Part shown: positions 16,222 to 23,116 of the stretch, in pieces
How the letters are laid out: the number at the start of each line of letters is the position of its first letter
How positions within the stretch are numbered: position 1 is the first letter of the stretch
Assembly (NCBI GenBank): GCA_963609975.1
Contig: CAVDMD010000008.1
Coordinates: 1 to 30,789 of the forward strand
Direction of reading: 5' to 3'
Origin: UMGS973 sp963609975
GTDB lineage: Bacteria; Bacillota; Clostridia; Peptostreptococcales; Anaerovoracaceae
DNA length: 30,789 bases
The notes under the pieces: generated by a model
What the model saw: the letters and a program-made list of their open reading frames with translations, nothing else
What the model was told of the DNA's origin: nothing
Databases searched by the model: none
Program-made: the position numbers and the translations under genes

Positions 16222-16452
16222 ATGAGCAGGCAGGAGCTTGAAAACAAAATTGCAGCATTACGGTATGATGTACGATTTTGATATGGTGGCAATGGAAACC
16301 GTAAACAACAAATATCTTGGCAGAGGTACATCTCTGTAGTGTGCAGAAGAAACACAGGAGAAATTGATGAAAAGGTTGTTGAGCTGATAAAGACCCGGCA
16401 CGAAAAAGAAATTGTTACAGGCAAAGAATTTATGGAAATTCTCAATAAATAG
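16222..16452 (+). pseudogene. Remnant of an FtsH-like AAA metalloprotease C-terminus
   Basis: Pieces of the FtsH peptidase domain appear in different frames. MSRQELENKIAAL begins at 16222 and matches the segment before the GGRAAEE block, which is missing. YDFDMVAMETVNNKYLG follows, ending in TSL and a TAG. The C-terminal IDEKVVELIKTRHEKE joined to IVTGKEFMEILNK ends at 16452. At least one deletion, two frameshifts and a nonsense codon separate these pieces, so this is a decayed relic. Nothing upstream in the window encodes the AAA domain, so only the 3' end survives here. The family call rests on the order of these segments. Confidence 0.65.
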
Positions 16453-16464
16453 CATTTATAAATA

Positions 16465-16520
16465 GATAAAATATTAGCTTAAACTTGATATTTTTAAGCA
16501 AATAGGATAAAATATTAGCT
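16465..16520 (+). promoter_or_regulatory. hipBA promoter and tandem operator, leaderless start
   Basis: TTGATA (16485-16490) and TAAAAT (16508-16513) are 17 bp apart. The expected transcription start therefore falls at about 16520-16521, on the ATG of the hipB-like gene, and no ribosome binding site is present: a leaderless mRNA. The 15-mer GATAAAATATTAGCT occurs at 16465-16479 and 16506-16520, 41 bp apart (about four turns). The second copy covers the -10 box and ends exactly at the ATG, the expected place for a HipB repression site (inference). Confidence 0.7.
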
Positions 16521-16799
16521 ATGATAACCATTGAACAAAAAACACCTAAAGAAATACAAACAGATATTGCGCTGCGTATTAAAGACATACGAAAGCGCCG
16601 AAAGCTTTCACAGCAAAGACTTGCCGAAAAATCAGGCGTGAGCCTCGGCTCTGTCAAACGCTTTGAAAACACAGGAGAGATTTCGCTGAAATCTCTGATT
16701 AAAATTGCCCTTGCCTTGGAAATAGACGATGAGATTTCAGGGCTTTTTGCAGAGGTGCCATTCTTATCTATAGAGGAAATTATCAATGAACAGAAATAA
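16521..16799 (+). CDS. hipB: HipB-like XRE antitoxin/repressor
   Basis: The 92-residue protein carries an XRE helix-turn-helix at about residues 17-70 (IKDIRKRRKLSQQRLAEKSG, then SLGSVKRFENTGEI). In HipBA modules this protein binds HipA and represses the operon. Its gene overlaps hipA by 14 bases and precedes it, the standard order. There is no Shine-Dalgarno sequence; the ATG sits at the predicted transcription start. The tandem 15-bp repeat upstream is the likely binding site. Assignment as HipB rests on this arrangement as much as on the protein, since XRE domains are common. Confidence 0.85.
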   Translation: MITIEQKTPKEIQTDIALRIKDIRKRRKLSQQRLAEKSGVSLGSVKRFENTGEISLKSLIKIALALEIDDEISGLFAEVPFLSIEEIINEQK

Positions 16800-17919
16800 A
16801 CAGCTAAAAGTTAATTATGCAGGGAAACCCGTAGGCACACTGGCACTTTACAAAAAACATATTGCGGCTTTTCAGTACAGCGAGGAGTGGCTTGCTGACG
16901 GATTTTCAATCAGCCCGTTTTCTCTGCCTCTTTGCGCCAAAGTTTTCCTCCCCGAAATTCTGCCTTTTGACGGGCTGTTCGGAGTTTTTTCCGACAGCCT
17001 TCCCGATGGCTGGGGCAGACTGCTGACAGACCGCCTGCTTCTAAAAAACCATATCAATCCGGCAGAAACCGAGAGCCTTGACAGACTTGCGGTTATAGGG
17101 AGCTCAGGTATGGGCGCGCTTGAGTATGTGCCGGAATATAAACTGGCAGGAGATAAAATATCAGGCGACTTAGACTATATTGCAGGTGAATGCAGCAGGC
17201 TTCTTGCTACCGAATATACCGAAAACCTTGATGAGCTTTTCATCCTCGGTGGCTCCTCCGGTGGTGCAAGACCTAAAATTCTTACCGAGATTGAAGGAGA
17301 GCCATGGATTATAAAGTTCCCGGCATCTGAGGACAGCGAAAAAATCGGCAGGCAGGAGTATGACTATGCTGTTTGTGCAGGTAAATGCGGAATTAAAATG
17401 ACCGAAACCAGACTTTTCGCGTCAAATAAGTGCGAAGGGTATTTTGGAACCAGACGGTTTGACAGACGAATTTCAAAGGATGGGACTATGGAAAAAATTC
17501 ATATGATTTCATCCTCAGGGCTTCTGGAAACTTCTCATCGTGATCTGGCGCTTGACTATGATATCCTGATGAAAGCAACCCTGAAGCTGACAAATGACTT
17601 TAACGAAGTTGAGAAGTTATACAGACTTATGTGTTTTAATGTGTTTGCCCATAATCGCGATGACCATGCCAAGAATTTCAGTTTTCTTTATGACTGCGAT
17701 GAAAGCAGATGGGTGCTTTCACCTGCATATGATCTGACATACAGCAATTCTCTGTGGGGAGAGCACGCAACAAGTGTACATGGGAACGGAAACAACCCGA
17801 AAGAGGAAGATATGCTTGCAGTTTCTGATATGATTGGTATGGATAAATCTCATGCTGAAAAAATCATAAGGAATATAAAAAGTTGCGTTATGGAAATGCT
17901 TGGGGAATACCTCAAATAA
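16786..17919 (+). CDS. hipA: HipA-family serine/threonine kinase toxin
   Basis: This 377-residue protein has the HipA N-terminal couple domain (VNYAGKPVGTLAL; LPFDGLFGVFSDSLPDGWGR) and the kinase-like HipA_C domain. The phosphate-binding loop is GGSSGGARPK (about residues 154-163) and the ATP-contact lysine lies in IIKFP. The catalytic loop is HNRDDHAKN (residues 289-297) and the metal-binding aspartate D316 lies in PAYDLT. All key blocks are present, so the kinase looks intact. Known HipA proteins phosphorylate glutamyl-tRNA synthetase or other translation factors to arrest growth; the target of this branch is unknown. It is coupled to the hipB-like gene by a 14-base overlap and is convergent, 15 bp apart, with the GNAT gene. 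Confidence 0.93.
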   Translation: MNRNKQLKVNYAGKPVGTLALYKKHIAAFQYSEEWLADGFSISPFSLPLCAKVFLPEILPFDGLFGVFSDSLPDGWGRLLTDRLLLKNHINPAETESLDRLAVIGSSGMGALEYVPEYKLAGDKISGDLDYIAGECSRLLATEYTENLDELFILGGSSGGARPKILTEIEGEPWIIKFPASEDSEKIGRQEYDYAVCAGKCGIKMTETRLFASNKCEGYFGTRRFDRRISKDGTMEKIHMISSSGLLETSHRDLALDYDILMKATLKLTNDFNEVEKLYRLMCFNVFAHNRDDHAKNFSFLYDCDESRWVLSPAYDLTYSNSLWGEHATSVHGNGNNPKEEDMLAVSDMIGMDKSHAEKIIRNIKSCVMEMLGEYLK

Positions 17920-17934
17920 CCGCCCGGCATTTCC

Positions 17935-18333
17935 TTAGTATCTGCAGCGGTACATTGCAGTGCCGCCCTCCATTATCTCAAATCCGTGCTTTTCATAAAA
18001 CGGCACATTCTTTTTATCCTCAGGCATAAGCTCTATATACAGAAAATCCCTGTATTTCTCTTTTACTCTCTCCAGCAGGTTTTTGGCAATACCACGCCCC
18101 TGATAATCAGGACGCACCAGCAGATAGTGCATATATGCGACCATCTCTGTATCATCCAGCACACGCACAAGACCTGTGAGCTTCTTGCCATCCCATGCAG
18201 TTATTACAGTATCCGAATTCATAAGCGCTTTGTGCAGACGCTCAGGATAGTTTCCGGATATCCAGCCTGCAGATTTGAACAGCGCTTCTGTCTGATCCTG
18301 TGTGAAAATTTTTTCTTCCGTATATCTTATCAT
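17935..18333 (-). CDS. GNAT-family N-acetyltransferase
   Basis: The 132-residue protein has the acetyl-CoA binding motif A (LLVRPDYQGRGIAKNLLERV, about residues 71-90) and a C-terminal FYEKHGFEIMEGGTAMY typical of small GNAT enzymes. These transfer acetyl from acetyl-CoA to amines; the substrate is not evident. The ATG at 18333 follows an AGGAG site, and the gene begins 18 bp after the HxlR regulator gene, so the two form one minus-strand operon. Its 3' end lies 15 bp from the hipA stop, leaving no room for a terminator. It appears intact. Confidence 0.88.
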   Translation of the reverse strand: MIRYTEEKIFTQDQTEALFKSAGWISGNYPERLHKALMNSDTVITAWDGKKLTGLVRVLDDTEMVAYMHYLLVRPDYQGRGIAKNLLERVKEKYRDFLYIELMPEDKKNVPFYEKHGFEIMEGGTAMYRCRY

Positions 18334-18351
18334 TCCGATGCTCCTCTCTGT

Positions 18352-18729
18352 TTATCGTCTGTGATCGCATTTCTGGCACTGAGTCATGCGGTGTTCCGGG
18401 TCTTCCTTGTAAAAAACATCTGACCATCTGCATATGCTTTGAAGAATAGGAACAACCGACTGTCCTTTTTCTGTCAGCGAATATTCAACGCGCGGGGGTA
18501 TTTCATCAAAAGATCTGCGGCTGACTATATTATCGGCTATGAGTTCTTTGAGAGTAGAGGCAAGTACCGCATCCGTAATATTGCTCATTTCCTTTCGCAG
18601 CCTGCTGTATCTGAGAGAGCTGTATGCGGCAAGCACACAGATAATTCTTGATTTCCATTTGCCTCCGAATATTTTAAGTCCGTATTCAAGAGGACATCGT
18701 ATGTCCTGTTCCAGTTTGTGTTTGTACAT
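18352..18729 (-). CDS. HxlR-family winged-helix regulator
   Basis: The 125-residue protein has the HxlR signature: CPLEYGLKIFGGKWKSRIICVL near the N-terminus, a winged helix with LRKEMSNITDAVLASTLKELIADNIVSR (wing helix), and RVEYSLTEKGQSVVPIL. HxlR proteins often sense redox or electrophile stress through the N-terminal cysteine, which is present here (Cys12). A C-terminal QCQKC-like pair of cysteines (MTQCQKCDHR) is an added feature. It heads a two-gene operon with the GNAT gene and diverges from the small gene at 18891. The 23-bp palindrome in between is its probable operator. Confidence 0.92.
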   Translation of the reverse strand: MYKHKLEQDIRCPLEYGLKIFGGKWKSRIICVLAAYSSLRYSRLRKEMSNITDAVLASTLKELIADNIVSRRSFDEIPPRVEYSLTEKGQSVVPILQSICRWSDVFYKEDPEHRMTQCQKCDHRR

Positions 18730-18751
18730 AAATTAAACCTCCTTAACAAGG

Positions 18752-18779
18752 ATTATATCAGCCGCCTGTATTTTTACAA
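18752..18779 (-). promoter_or_regulatory. Promoter of the HxlR-GNAT operon
   Basis: On the minus strand TTGTAA (18779-18774) and TATAAT (18757-18752) are 16 bp apart, about 25 bases before the HxlR start codon. Confidence 0.65.
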
Positions 18780-18789
18780 GTTACTATTA

Positions 18790-18812
18790 AATTTATTAGC
18801 AGCTAATAAATT
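18790..18812. promoter_or_regulatory. Perfect 23-bp palindrome, probable HxlR operator
   Basis: Arms AATTTATTAGC and GCTAATAAATT are perfectly complementary around one central A. The site lies between the divergent HxlR and 18891 genes. It is upstream of the HxlR -35 box and also upstream of the plus-strand -10 TATAAT (18846-18851), whose -35 region is poor. It could therefore activate or repress the plus-strand gene. Confidence 0.75.
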
Positions 18813-18890
18813 GCCTTATATCTTTTTTTATTTAAGCGGTGTGAATATAATGTGGGTGTATTAAAGATTTATTTACGGAGGTAACCAGAA

Positions 18891-19181
18891 ATGAAAGTAA
18901 AAGCATATCTTGAAATTACAATGAAAATCGCAGATGCAGACAGAGCTGCGGCAGCAAAGGTATACAGTGATTACAGAGAACCTTTTTTAACACAGATCAA
19001 AGGTGCAATGACAAAGGAACTGCTTGTAAGAGATGAGGACGTGCAGGTTCTTCACGGCTTTGACAGTACAGACAGCGCCAAAGATTACCTTGACAGCCGT
19101 ATGTTCAAAGAAGACGTGTTTACAGGGCTAAAACCACTGTGGTCAGGCGAGCCCGAAGTAAGAATTTACGAGGCAGTATAA
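18891..19181 (+). CDS. Small ABM-like (dimeric alpha/beta barrel) protein
   Basis: This 96-residue soluble protein has no signal peptide. The pattern of a beta strand (KVKAYLEITMKI), a helix, and a closing strand (PEVRIYEAV) fits the dimeric alpha/beta barrel fold of antibiotic-biosynthesis-monooxygenase-like proteins. This is a fold-level guess, not a sequence match I can confirm. A GGAGGTAA site precedes the ATG. It is divergent from the HxlR regulator across a perfect palindrome, the usual arrangement for an HxlR-controlled quinone or electrophile response gene. It could equally be an uncharacterised small protein. Confidence 0.6.
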   Translation: MKVKAYLEITMKIADADRAAAAKVYSDYREPFLTQIKGAMTKELLVRDEDVQVLHGFDSTDSAKDYLDSRMFKEDVFTGLKPLWSGEPEVRIYEAV

Positions 19182-19196
19182 AAAAGGAAAATATAT

Positions 19197-19230
19197 AAGG
19201 CAGGCACTTTAACCGGTGTCTGCCTTTGTC
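19197..19230. terminator. Shared terminator of converging genes
   Basis: AAGGCAGGCAC (19197-19207) pairs with GTGTCTGCCTT (19216-19226) with one wobble. It lies between the stops of the plus-strand 18891 gene and the minus-strand DUF4367 gene. The minus strand continues ATATATTTTCC after the stem. The T tracts are short on both strands, so efficiency is uncertain. Confidence 0.65.
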
Positions 19231-19234
19231 AAAT

Positions 19235-19912
19235 TTATCTGCTGCGAATATCCTTTGCCTGCTTTGCCTCGTCATGGGGAACAACGCTTCCGGCTGTTTT
19301 TATCAGATCTACAGTCTTATCTGTTGTTGTAAGCGTAAACCCGATACCTGCCGCATCATCTGTCCAAAACAGGATTCTGCTGCCGTCCGACAGGGTGTAG
19401 ATCGTGCCGCTGCTGCCGTTAATATCTGCATCCTCTTCACTTTTGATGTTTTCAAAGGTAATCTGTCCGCCCTCGCCTGCTGTCTGATAAATATATCGAA
19501 GCTCGCTGCCGCTCCTGTTTTCATATATTACAGTCTGCATTCTGCCGTCATGCTCCGAAACAAAAATTTCGCTGTAGCCGTCAGGGACGTATTCCGGATA
19601 GTAGTACCCAAGCGTCAGCTCTGCATCATCCGTCTTGGCAAAATCAACCTCTGCAGTCTGCCCGTAATCTGTTTTTTTCATTTCAATATGCGCAGTTACA
19701 GCGGCAAATGCCGTAGCCGCAAGTACCGCAACAAGCGCTGCGGCAACAAGCCCTATGCGCAGTGAACGTTTTCTTTTGTATTGCATTATATGATCTCCTT
19801 TCTGAGCCCTGCAGGCCTTGAGAAGATCGTTATAAATAGCTTCATCAGCTTCTTTTGAAATGGTTATGCTGTCCATTTCCTTTGTATATTTTTCAAAATA
19901 CTTATCTGTCAT
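19235..19912 (-). CDS. DUF4367 membrane protein, probable anti-sigma factor
   Basis: The 225-residue protein has a cytoplasmic N-terminus of about 50 residues, one transmembrane helix (about 52-73) and an outer DUF4367-like domain (LGYYYPEYVPDGYSEIFVSE, with ENRSGSELRYIYQ). DUF4367 proteins commonly sit behind ECF sigma genes in Clostridia and are thought to hold the sigma factor at the membrane. The sigma gene ends at the base just before this start (stop at 19913, ATG at 19912), so the two are coupled. No catalytic motif is seen. The signal it senses is unknown. Confidence 0.8.
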   Translation of the reverse strand: MTDKYFEKYTKEMDSITISKEADEAIYNDLLKACRAQKGDHIMQYKRKRSLRIGLVAAALVAVLAATAFAAVTAHIEMKKTDYGQTAEVDFAKTDDAELTLGYYYPEYVPDGYSEIFVSEHDGRMQTVIYENRSGSELRYIYQTAGEGGQITFENIKSEEDADINGSSGTIYTLSDGSRILFWTDDAAGIGFTLTTTDKTVDLIKTAGSVVPHDEAKQAKDIRSR

Positions 19913-20362
19913 TTATTCTTCCTCCAGCCTGTTTTTAAGATGTTTTCGCGCTCTCTCAAGCCTTGAGGTTACGGCGGATCTGCTTATTTTCTGCAGCTTG
20001 GCAATCTCTGCCGTAGAATAGCCCTCATAATAGTAGAGGTAGATAACTGTTCGCTCTTTCACAGAAAGCGACATTACCGCATCGGTAATTTCAAAAGAGC
20101 TGCCGGAAGCATATGGCATATCTTCGGGAAGGCTTTCTTCTGAATGACGTTTGTAAAACCTTAATCTGTCTCTGCAGAGGTTTGCAGTAACCGTCATAAG
20201 CCACGCCCGTTCTCTGCCCTCACAAACATCGTCTCTGTTTTGTATGAGGCGCATGAATACATCATGGCAGATATCCTCTGCCTCATTTGCGGAATGCATA
20301 TATGTCAGCGCAAGTCGGTACACTGAATTTTTGTGCTCATTGTAAATCTGTGAAATGTCCAA
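19913..20362 (-). CDS. ECF-type RNA polymerase sigma factor (second)
   Basis: With a TTG start at 20362 the product has 149 residues. Region 2 includes EAEDICHDVFMRLIQN and RAWLMTVTANLCRDRLR; region 4 includes VKERTVIYLYYYEGYSTAEIAKLQKISRSAVTSRLERARKHL (given here as the segment near residues 95-140). I prefer TTG 20362 because GCGAGG lies upstream at a normal distance. The ATG at 20389 (MSTQKRG) falls inside the shared promoter/leader sequence, and any longer reading crosses the terminator at 20445-20485. The first ECF gene also uses a non-ATG start (GTG) at an equivalent place. It is coupled to the DUF4367 gene. Confidence 0.9.
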   Translation of the reverse strand: MDISQIYNEHKNSVYRLALTYMHSANEAEDICHDVFMRLIQNRDDVCEGRERAWLMTVTANLCRDRLRFYKRHSEESLPEDMPYASGSSFEITDAVMSLSVKERTVIYLYYYEGYSTAEIAKLQKISRSAVTSRLERARKHLKNRLEEE

Positions 20363-20376
20363 TATTATACCTCGCT

Positions 20377-20396
20377 TTTGAGTACTCATATATATA
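20377..20396 (-). repeat. Shared ECF leader sequence, second copy
   Basis: Minus strand TATATATATGAGTACTCAAA is identical to 8098-8117. A CGTT box overlaps its first base (20399-20396), in place of CGTC in the first copy. A clear matching -35 element was not seen; GGGACA lies 16 bp upstream of CGTT. It marks the promoter region of the second ECF operon. Confidence 0.8.
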
Positions 20397-20444
20397 ACGA
20401 ACAAGCCTTCGCATTTGTCCCGCGTAAATTCAAAAAACATACAA

Positions 20445-20485
20445 TAAAAATGCCGGATACAGAGCTGCATCGTCTGAATCCGGCA
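20445..20485 (-). terminator. Intrinsic terminator of the XRE gene
   Basis: On the minus strand TGCCGGAT (20485-20478) and ATCCGGCA (20458-20451) form a perfect 8-bp stem, followed by TTTTTATTG. It ends the XRE gene at 20504 and lies just upstream of the second ECF promoter. Confidence 0.85.
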
Positions 20486-20503
20486 GGAAAAGTTTTATCA
20501 AAA

Positions 20504-20824
20504 CTATTTATGTGATTTAGGCGCTCGTTTGCGGACAGTCAGCGCCAGATCCTGAAAGGTTCTTCCCAGCTTGTCATCTTTGGCAACCAGAAGCAGGTCT
20601 CTGTCCATATTGTTTAATGCGTGCAGAACTGCCGCATATATCCCGATTGCCACCGACGGATCACCTTTTTCGACTTTCCATAGAGTAGCCCGGCTTATAT
20701 CCGCCCGTTCTGCAACCAGTGCTGTTGACAGGCTCCTGCGAAGCCTTGCAAGCTTTATCTGTTCTCCCATTGTCTCCAGTATCTGCTGCGTTGCAGGAAG
20801 AATTGCAACTGCTTTTTTACCCAT
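20504..20824 (-). CDS. Solitary XRE-family DNA-binding protein
   Basis: This 106-residue protein has an XRE helix-turn-helix at about residues 20-75 (GEQIKLARLRRSLSTALVAERADISRATLWKVEKGDPSV). The SRATLWKVEKGDPSVAIG segment is typical of antitoxin-like regulators paired with HipA-type proteins. No HipA or other toxin gene is adjacent; the neighbours are an ECF operon and a PhzF gene. It may be an orphaned antitoxin or an autonomous regulator. It has its own upstream inverted repeat (20844-20878) and its own terminator, so it is an independent unit. Confidence 0.82.
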   Translation of the reverse strand: MGKKAVAILPATQQILETMGEQIKLARLRRSLSTALVAERADISRATLWKVEKGDPSVAIGIYAAVLHALNNMDRDLLLVAKDDKLGRTFQDLALTVRKRAPKSHK

Positions 20825-20843
20825 ATAATCAACTCCTTAACGC

Positions 20844-20878
20844 TTATAATTATATACAATAACAGTCAATAATTATAA
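20844..20878. promoter_or_regulatory. Inverted repeat upstream of the XRE gene
   Basis: TTATAATTAT (20844-20853) and ATAATTATAA (20869-20878) are perfect inverted 10-bp arms with 15 bp between them. The site lies 20 bp upstream of the XRE start codon and overlaps its AT-rich promoter region (minus-strand TTGACT lies in the middle). It is a likely autoregulatory operator. Confidence 0.5.
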
Positions 20879-20946
20879 ACATTATAACCGATTCAACTAT
20901 AGCCGGCAACTCAAATCAGCTGCTGTCATTTATTAGTCTTACCCAC

Positions 20947-20970
20947 AAAAAACTGCCGGCAGTCAGTTTT
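20947..20970 (-). terminator. Probable terminator of the PhzF gene
   Basis: On the minus strand the sequence AACTGACTGCCGGCAGTT is followed by TTTT. It can fold with AACTG/CAGTT arms; the centre is a 12-base perfect palindrome (ACTGCCGGCAGT). The stem is short, but the T run and position (about 20 bases past the stop) support termination. Confidence 0.55.
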
Positions 20971-20989
20971 CTTCACAGCGCTTCATTGC

Positions 20990-21763
20990 TTAAACATAAA
21001 TTTCAGCCTCTGCAAACAGCGCAGCTTTGCCGCGAAGAACAGTACGCTCTCCGGTGCAGCTGCAATACAGCACACCGCCACGGGCTGATGCCTGATACGC
21101 CTTAAACTCCGTTTTCCCTGTTTGCCCTGCCCAATAAGGAATGACATGGCAATGTCCACGCCCGCAGACCGGATCTTCTGCCACATTGCATTTCGGTGCA
21201 AAGCTGCGGGTCACGCAATCATACTCGCGGCCCCGTGCGGTGATGTGAAAACACACGCCATCCATCTGCCTGATTAAATTCTGATTTGGTTGCACATTGC
21301 GCACCTGTTCCTCGTTTTCCAAAATGCAGACCATATCGGCACCATAGTAAGCCGCAGCAGGTTTTACACCCAGCGCCTCTATCATCTGCCTTGTAACCGG
21401 AACAGGCTTTAATTGAAAAGACGGAAAATCCATCACCAGCAGATCCTCCTGCTTTTCCACGCACAGGCGGCCGCTGAGCGTATCAAATGCCACGGTTTTA
21501 AGACCCGGTTCGATAAAACGGGTAATGACATAGGCAGTCGCCAAAGTAGCATGACCGCAAAGCTCCACCTCGCCGCCGGGCGTGAACCAGCGCAGATGAT
21601 ATGCGTCTCCCTCTTTTACCGCAAAGGCAGTTTCGGAGAGATTGTTTTCCATGGCAATATTCTGCAGGGTGCAGTCATCCGGCCATTTGCCCATTACACA
21701 GACGGCAGCGGGATTGCCTGCAAAAACTTTTTCGGTAAACGCATCAACAATATATTGTTTCAT
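20990..21763 (-). CDS. PhzF-family isomerase/epimerase-like protein
   Basis: This 257-residue protein opens MKQYIVDAFTEKVFAGNPAAV, the PhzF signature, with the catalytic glutamate in LSETAF (E44) and the CGHATLATAYV block at about 69-79. The second-domain EDPVCGRGHCHVIPYW block is also present. PhzF folds like diaminopimelate epimerase, and PhzF itself isomerises a dihydro-anthranilate in phenazine synthesis. Most homologs outside phenazine producers act on unknown substrates, and no other phenazine genes are here. It lies 10 bases after the aminotransferase gene on the same strand, so both are co-transcribed and probably under the divergent LysR regulator. Confidence 0.93.
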   Translation of the reverse strand: MKQYIVDAFTEKVFAGNPAAVCVMGKWPDDCTLQNIAMENNLSETAFAVKEGDAYHLRWFTPGGEVELCGHATLATAYVITRFIEPGLKTVAFDTLSGRLCVEKQEDLLVMDFPSFQLKPVPVTRQMIEALGVKPAAAYYGADMVCILENEEQVRNVQPNQNLIRQMDGVCFHITARGREYDCVTRSFAPKCNVAEDPVCGRGHCHVIPYWAGQTGKTEFKAYQASARGGVLYCSCTGERTVLRGKAALFAEAEIYV

Positions 21764-21773
21764 AACAGCCTCC

Positions 21774-22880
21774 TTATTTTCTTCGATTGGAAAGGTATTC
21801 GCTGACTAATTGAATACACTCAGGGAAACTCTCCCGGCACAAGCCTATACGAATATACTCATCCGAATTTTCCAACACCGAGGACGGCACAATCAGAACA
21901 CCTGTATGTTCCAGAACCTCCATGCAGAAATTCATGGCACTCTGACTGCCCGGCAGCTTCACATAAGCCATCGTCGCGCCCTTGGGCGGCACATAGGCAA
22001 AAATATCTGTGTGCTGCTGCACAAACTGTTCCAGCAAGGCAGCGTTTTTCCGCACGATTGCATTATTGCGCCGCATGATGGTATCCCTCTTATTAAGCAG
22101 CTCACCTGCAATCCACTGACACGGCAGATTAGAACAAGTGCTGGTGAAATGACGGTAAGCCAGCAGCTTGTGCATGAGCTCCGGGCTTTTTGTTGCTACC
22201 CAGCCCAGCCGAAGCCCCGGCGCAGCAAAGGTTTTGGAGAAGCTGCCCAGCGCAACAGTATTTTCATACAAATCTGCAAAAGAAGCATCCGAACAGCTTT
22301 CGTCCATGCGGAGAAAACGGTACACCTCGTCTGCAATCAGATAAAGATTACGTTCCCGACACAGTGCTGCAATCGAAGCCATTTCATCATCTGTCAAGCA
22401 GGCTCCTGTCGGATTATGCGGATAATTCAAAATCAGCAAACGGGTTTTCGGGGTAATTTTTGTTTTCAGCATTTCCGGATCAAACGCCCATTTTTCTTCA
22501 AACCCGGGGCGATATTCGATGATGGAACAGCCAATCTCCTTCGCAATGACAGAAAGTGACTGGTATGACGGTATTTGCACTACAATCTCGTCACCCGGTT
22601 TCAGCAGGGCGCGCATAGTGACATAGATCGTTTCCTCGCCACCGTTCATCATCGCAATTTGATCGGGAGTAACGGTTTCATAGAGTGCGGACAGCTTCTC
22701 TCGCAGCGGCAGATACCCTTTTCCCAACACATAACCCAACGGCTCGTCTGCATATTGGAGAAAATCGGGCTCCACTTCTTTCAGTGACAGGGGCTCCGGA
22801 TCGGAACTGCCCATCATGTATTTTGCTTTTGGTTCATATTCGGTGAAATAGGCATCCACCAGAAAACTGCTCATATCCAT
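21774..22880 (-). CDS. Class I/II pyridoxal-phosphate aminotransferase
   Basis: With ATG 22880 this is 368 residues. It has the fold-type I pattern: NYPHNPTG near the middle, IADEVYR with the PLP-pairing aspartate, and GSFSKTFAAPGLRLGW with the Schiff-base lysine. The C-terminal IRIGLCRE contains the carboxylate-binding arginine. The start is chosen because the conserved protein begins MDMSSFLVDAYF; the open frame extends upstream but that part overlaps another remnant frame. An AAAGGAA site precedes it at a slightly long distance. The substrate is unknown; the overall style recalls the branch containing capreomycidine synthase-like enzymes (weak). Operon with the PhzF gene. Confidence 0.9.
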   Translation of the reverse strand: MDMSSFLVDAYFTEYEPKAKYMMGSSDPEPLSLKEVEPDFLQYADEPLGYVLGKGYLPLREKLSALYETVTPDQIAMMNGGEETIYVTMRALLKPGDEIVVQIPSYQSLSVIAKEIGCSIIEYRPGFEEKWAFDPEMLKTKITPKTRLLILNYPHNPTGACLTDDEMASIAALCRERNLYLIADEVYRFLRMDESCSDASFADLYENTVALGSFSKTFAAPGLRLGWVATKSPELMHKLLAYRHFTSTCSNLPCQWIAGELLNKRDTIMRRNNAIVRKNAALLEQFVQQHTDIFAYVPPKGATMAYVKLPGSQSAMNFCMEVLEHTGVLIVPSSVLENSDEYIRIGLCRESFPECIQLVSEYLSNRRK

Positions 22881-22888
22881 TTTTATCA

Positions 22889-23029
22889 CTAATTCCTTTC
22901 GCTTATTCTCTGCTTTGAAAACCGGTAAATGCAGCAAGCAGTAACAATGCACCAGATCGATATGTACCCTCCCGCAACAGGGACGCACAATCCCCCGGCT
23001 ACCGCTGAAAATTTTTCAAAGCATCTTGT
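22889..23029 (-). pseudogene. Possible remnant of a membrane-protein C-terminus
   Basis: Upstream of the aminotransferase, a minus-strand frame reads FSAVAGGLCVPVAGGY and ISIWCIVTACCIYRFSKQR, and stops at TAG (22889-22891), 8 bases before the aminotransferase ATG. The hydrophobic helix followed by a basic tail resembles the last helix of a transporter such as an MFS protein. There is no start or upstream domain, and AT-rich sequence begins beyond 23030. It could be the 3' stub of a gene once first in this operon, or a chance open frame. Confidence 0.3.
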
Positions 23030-23044
23030 AATCGTGCTGGTATT

Positions 23045-23073
23045 AGTATATATTTAATCTTGCAATAAGTAAA
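23045..23073 (-). promoter_or_regulatory. Promoter of the aminotransferase-PhzF operon
   Basis: On the minus strand TTTACT (23073-23068) and TATACT (23050-23045) are 17 bp apart. The mRNA would have a leader of about 155 bases. A plus-strand TTGCAA (23060-23065) with a 17-bp spacer to TTTTAT may serve the LysR gene, so the two promoters overlap, as usual for LysR-controlled divergent units. Confidence 0.55.
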
Positions 23074-23116
23074 ATTGATATTTTTTATTTGAATATGCAG
23101 AAAGGTTATTTGAACA

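Noticed and set aside
20363..20470. N-terminal extension of the second ECF sigma factor
   Set aside because: The extension crosses the XRE terminator and the ECF promoter block; similar sigma factors lack it and a TTG with a site is available.
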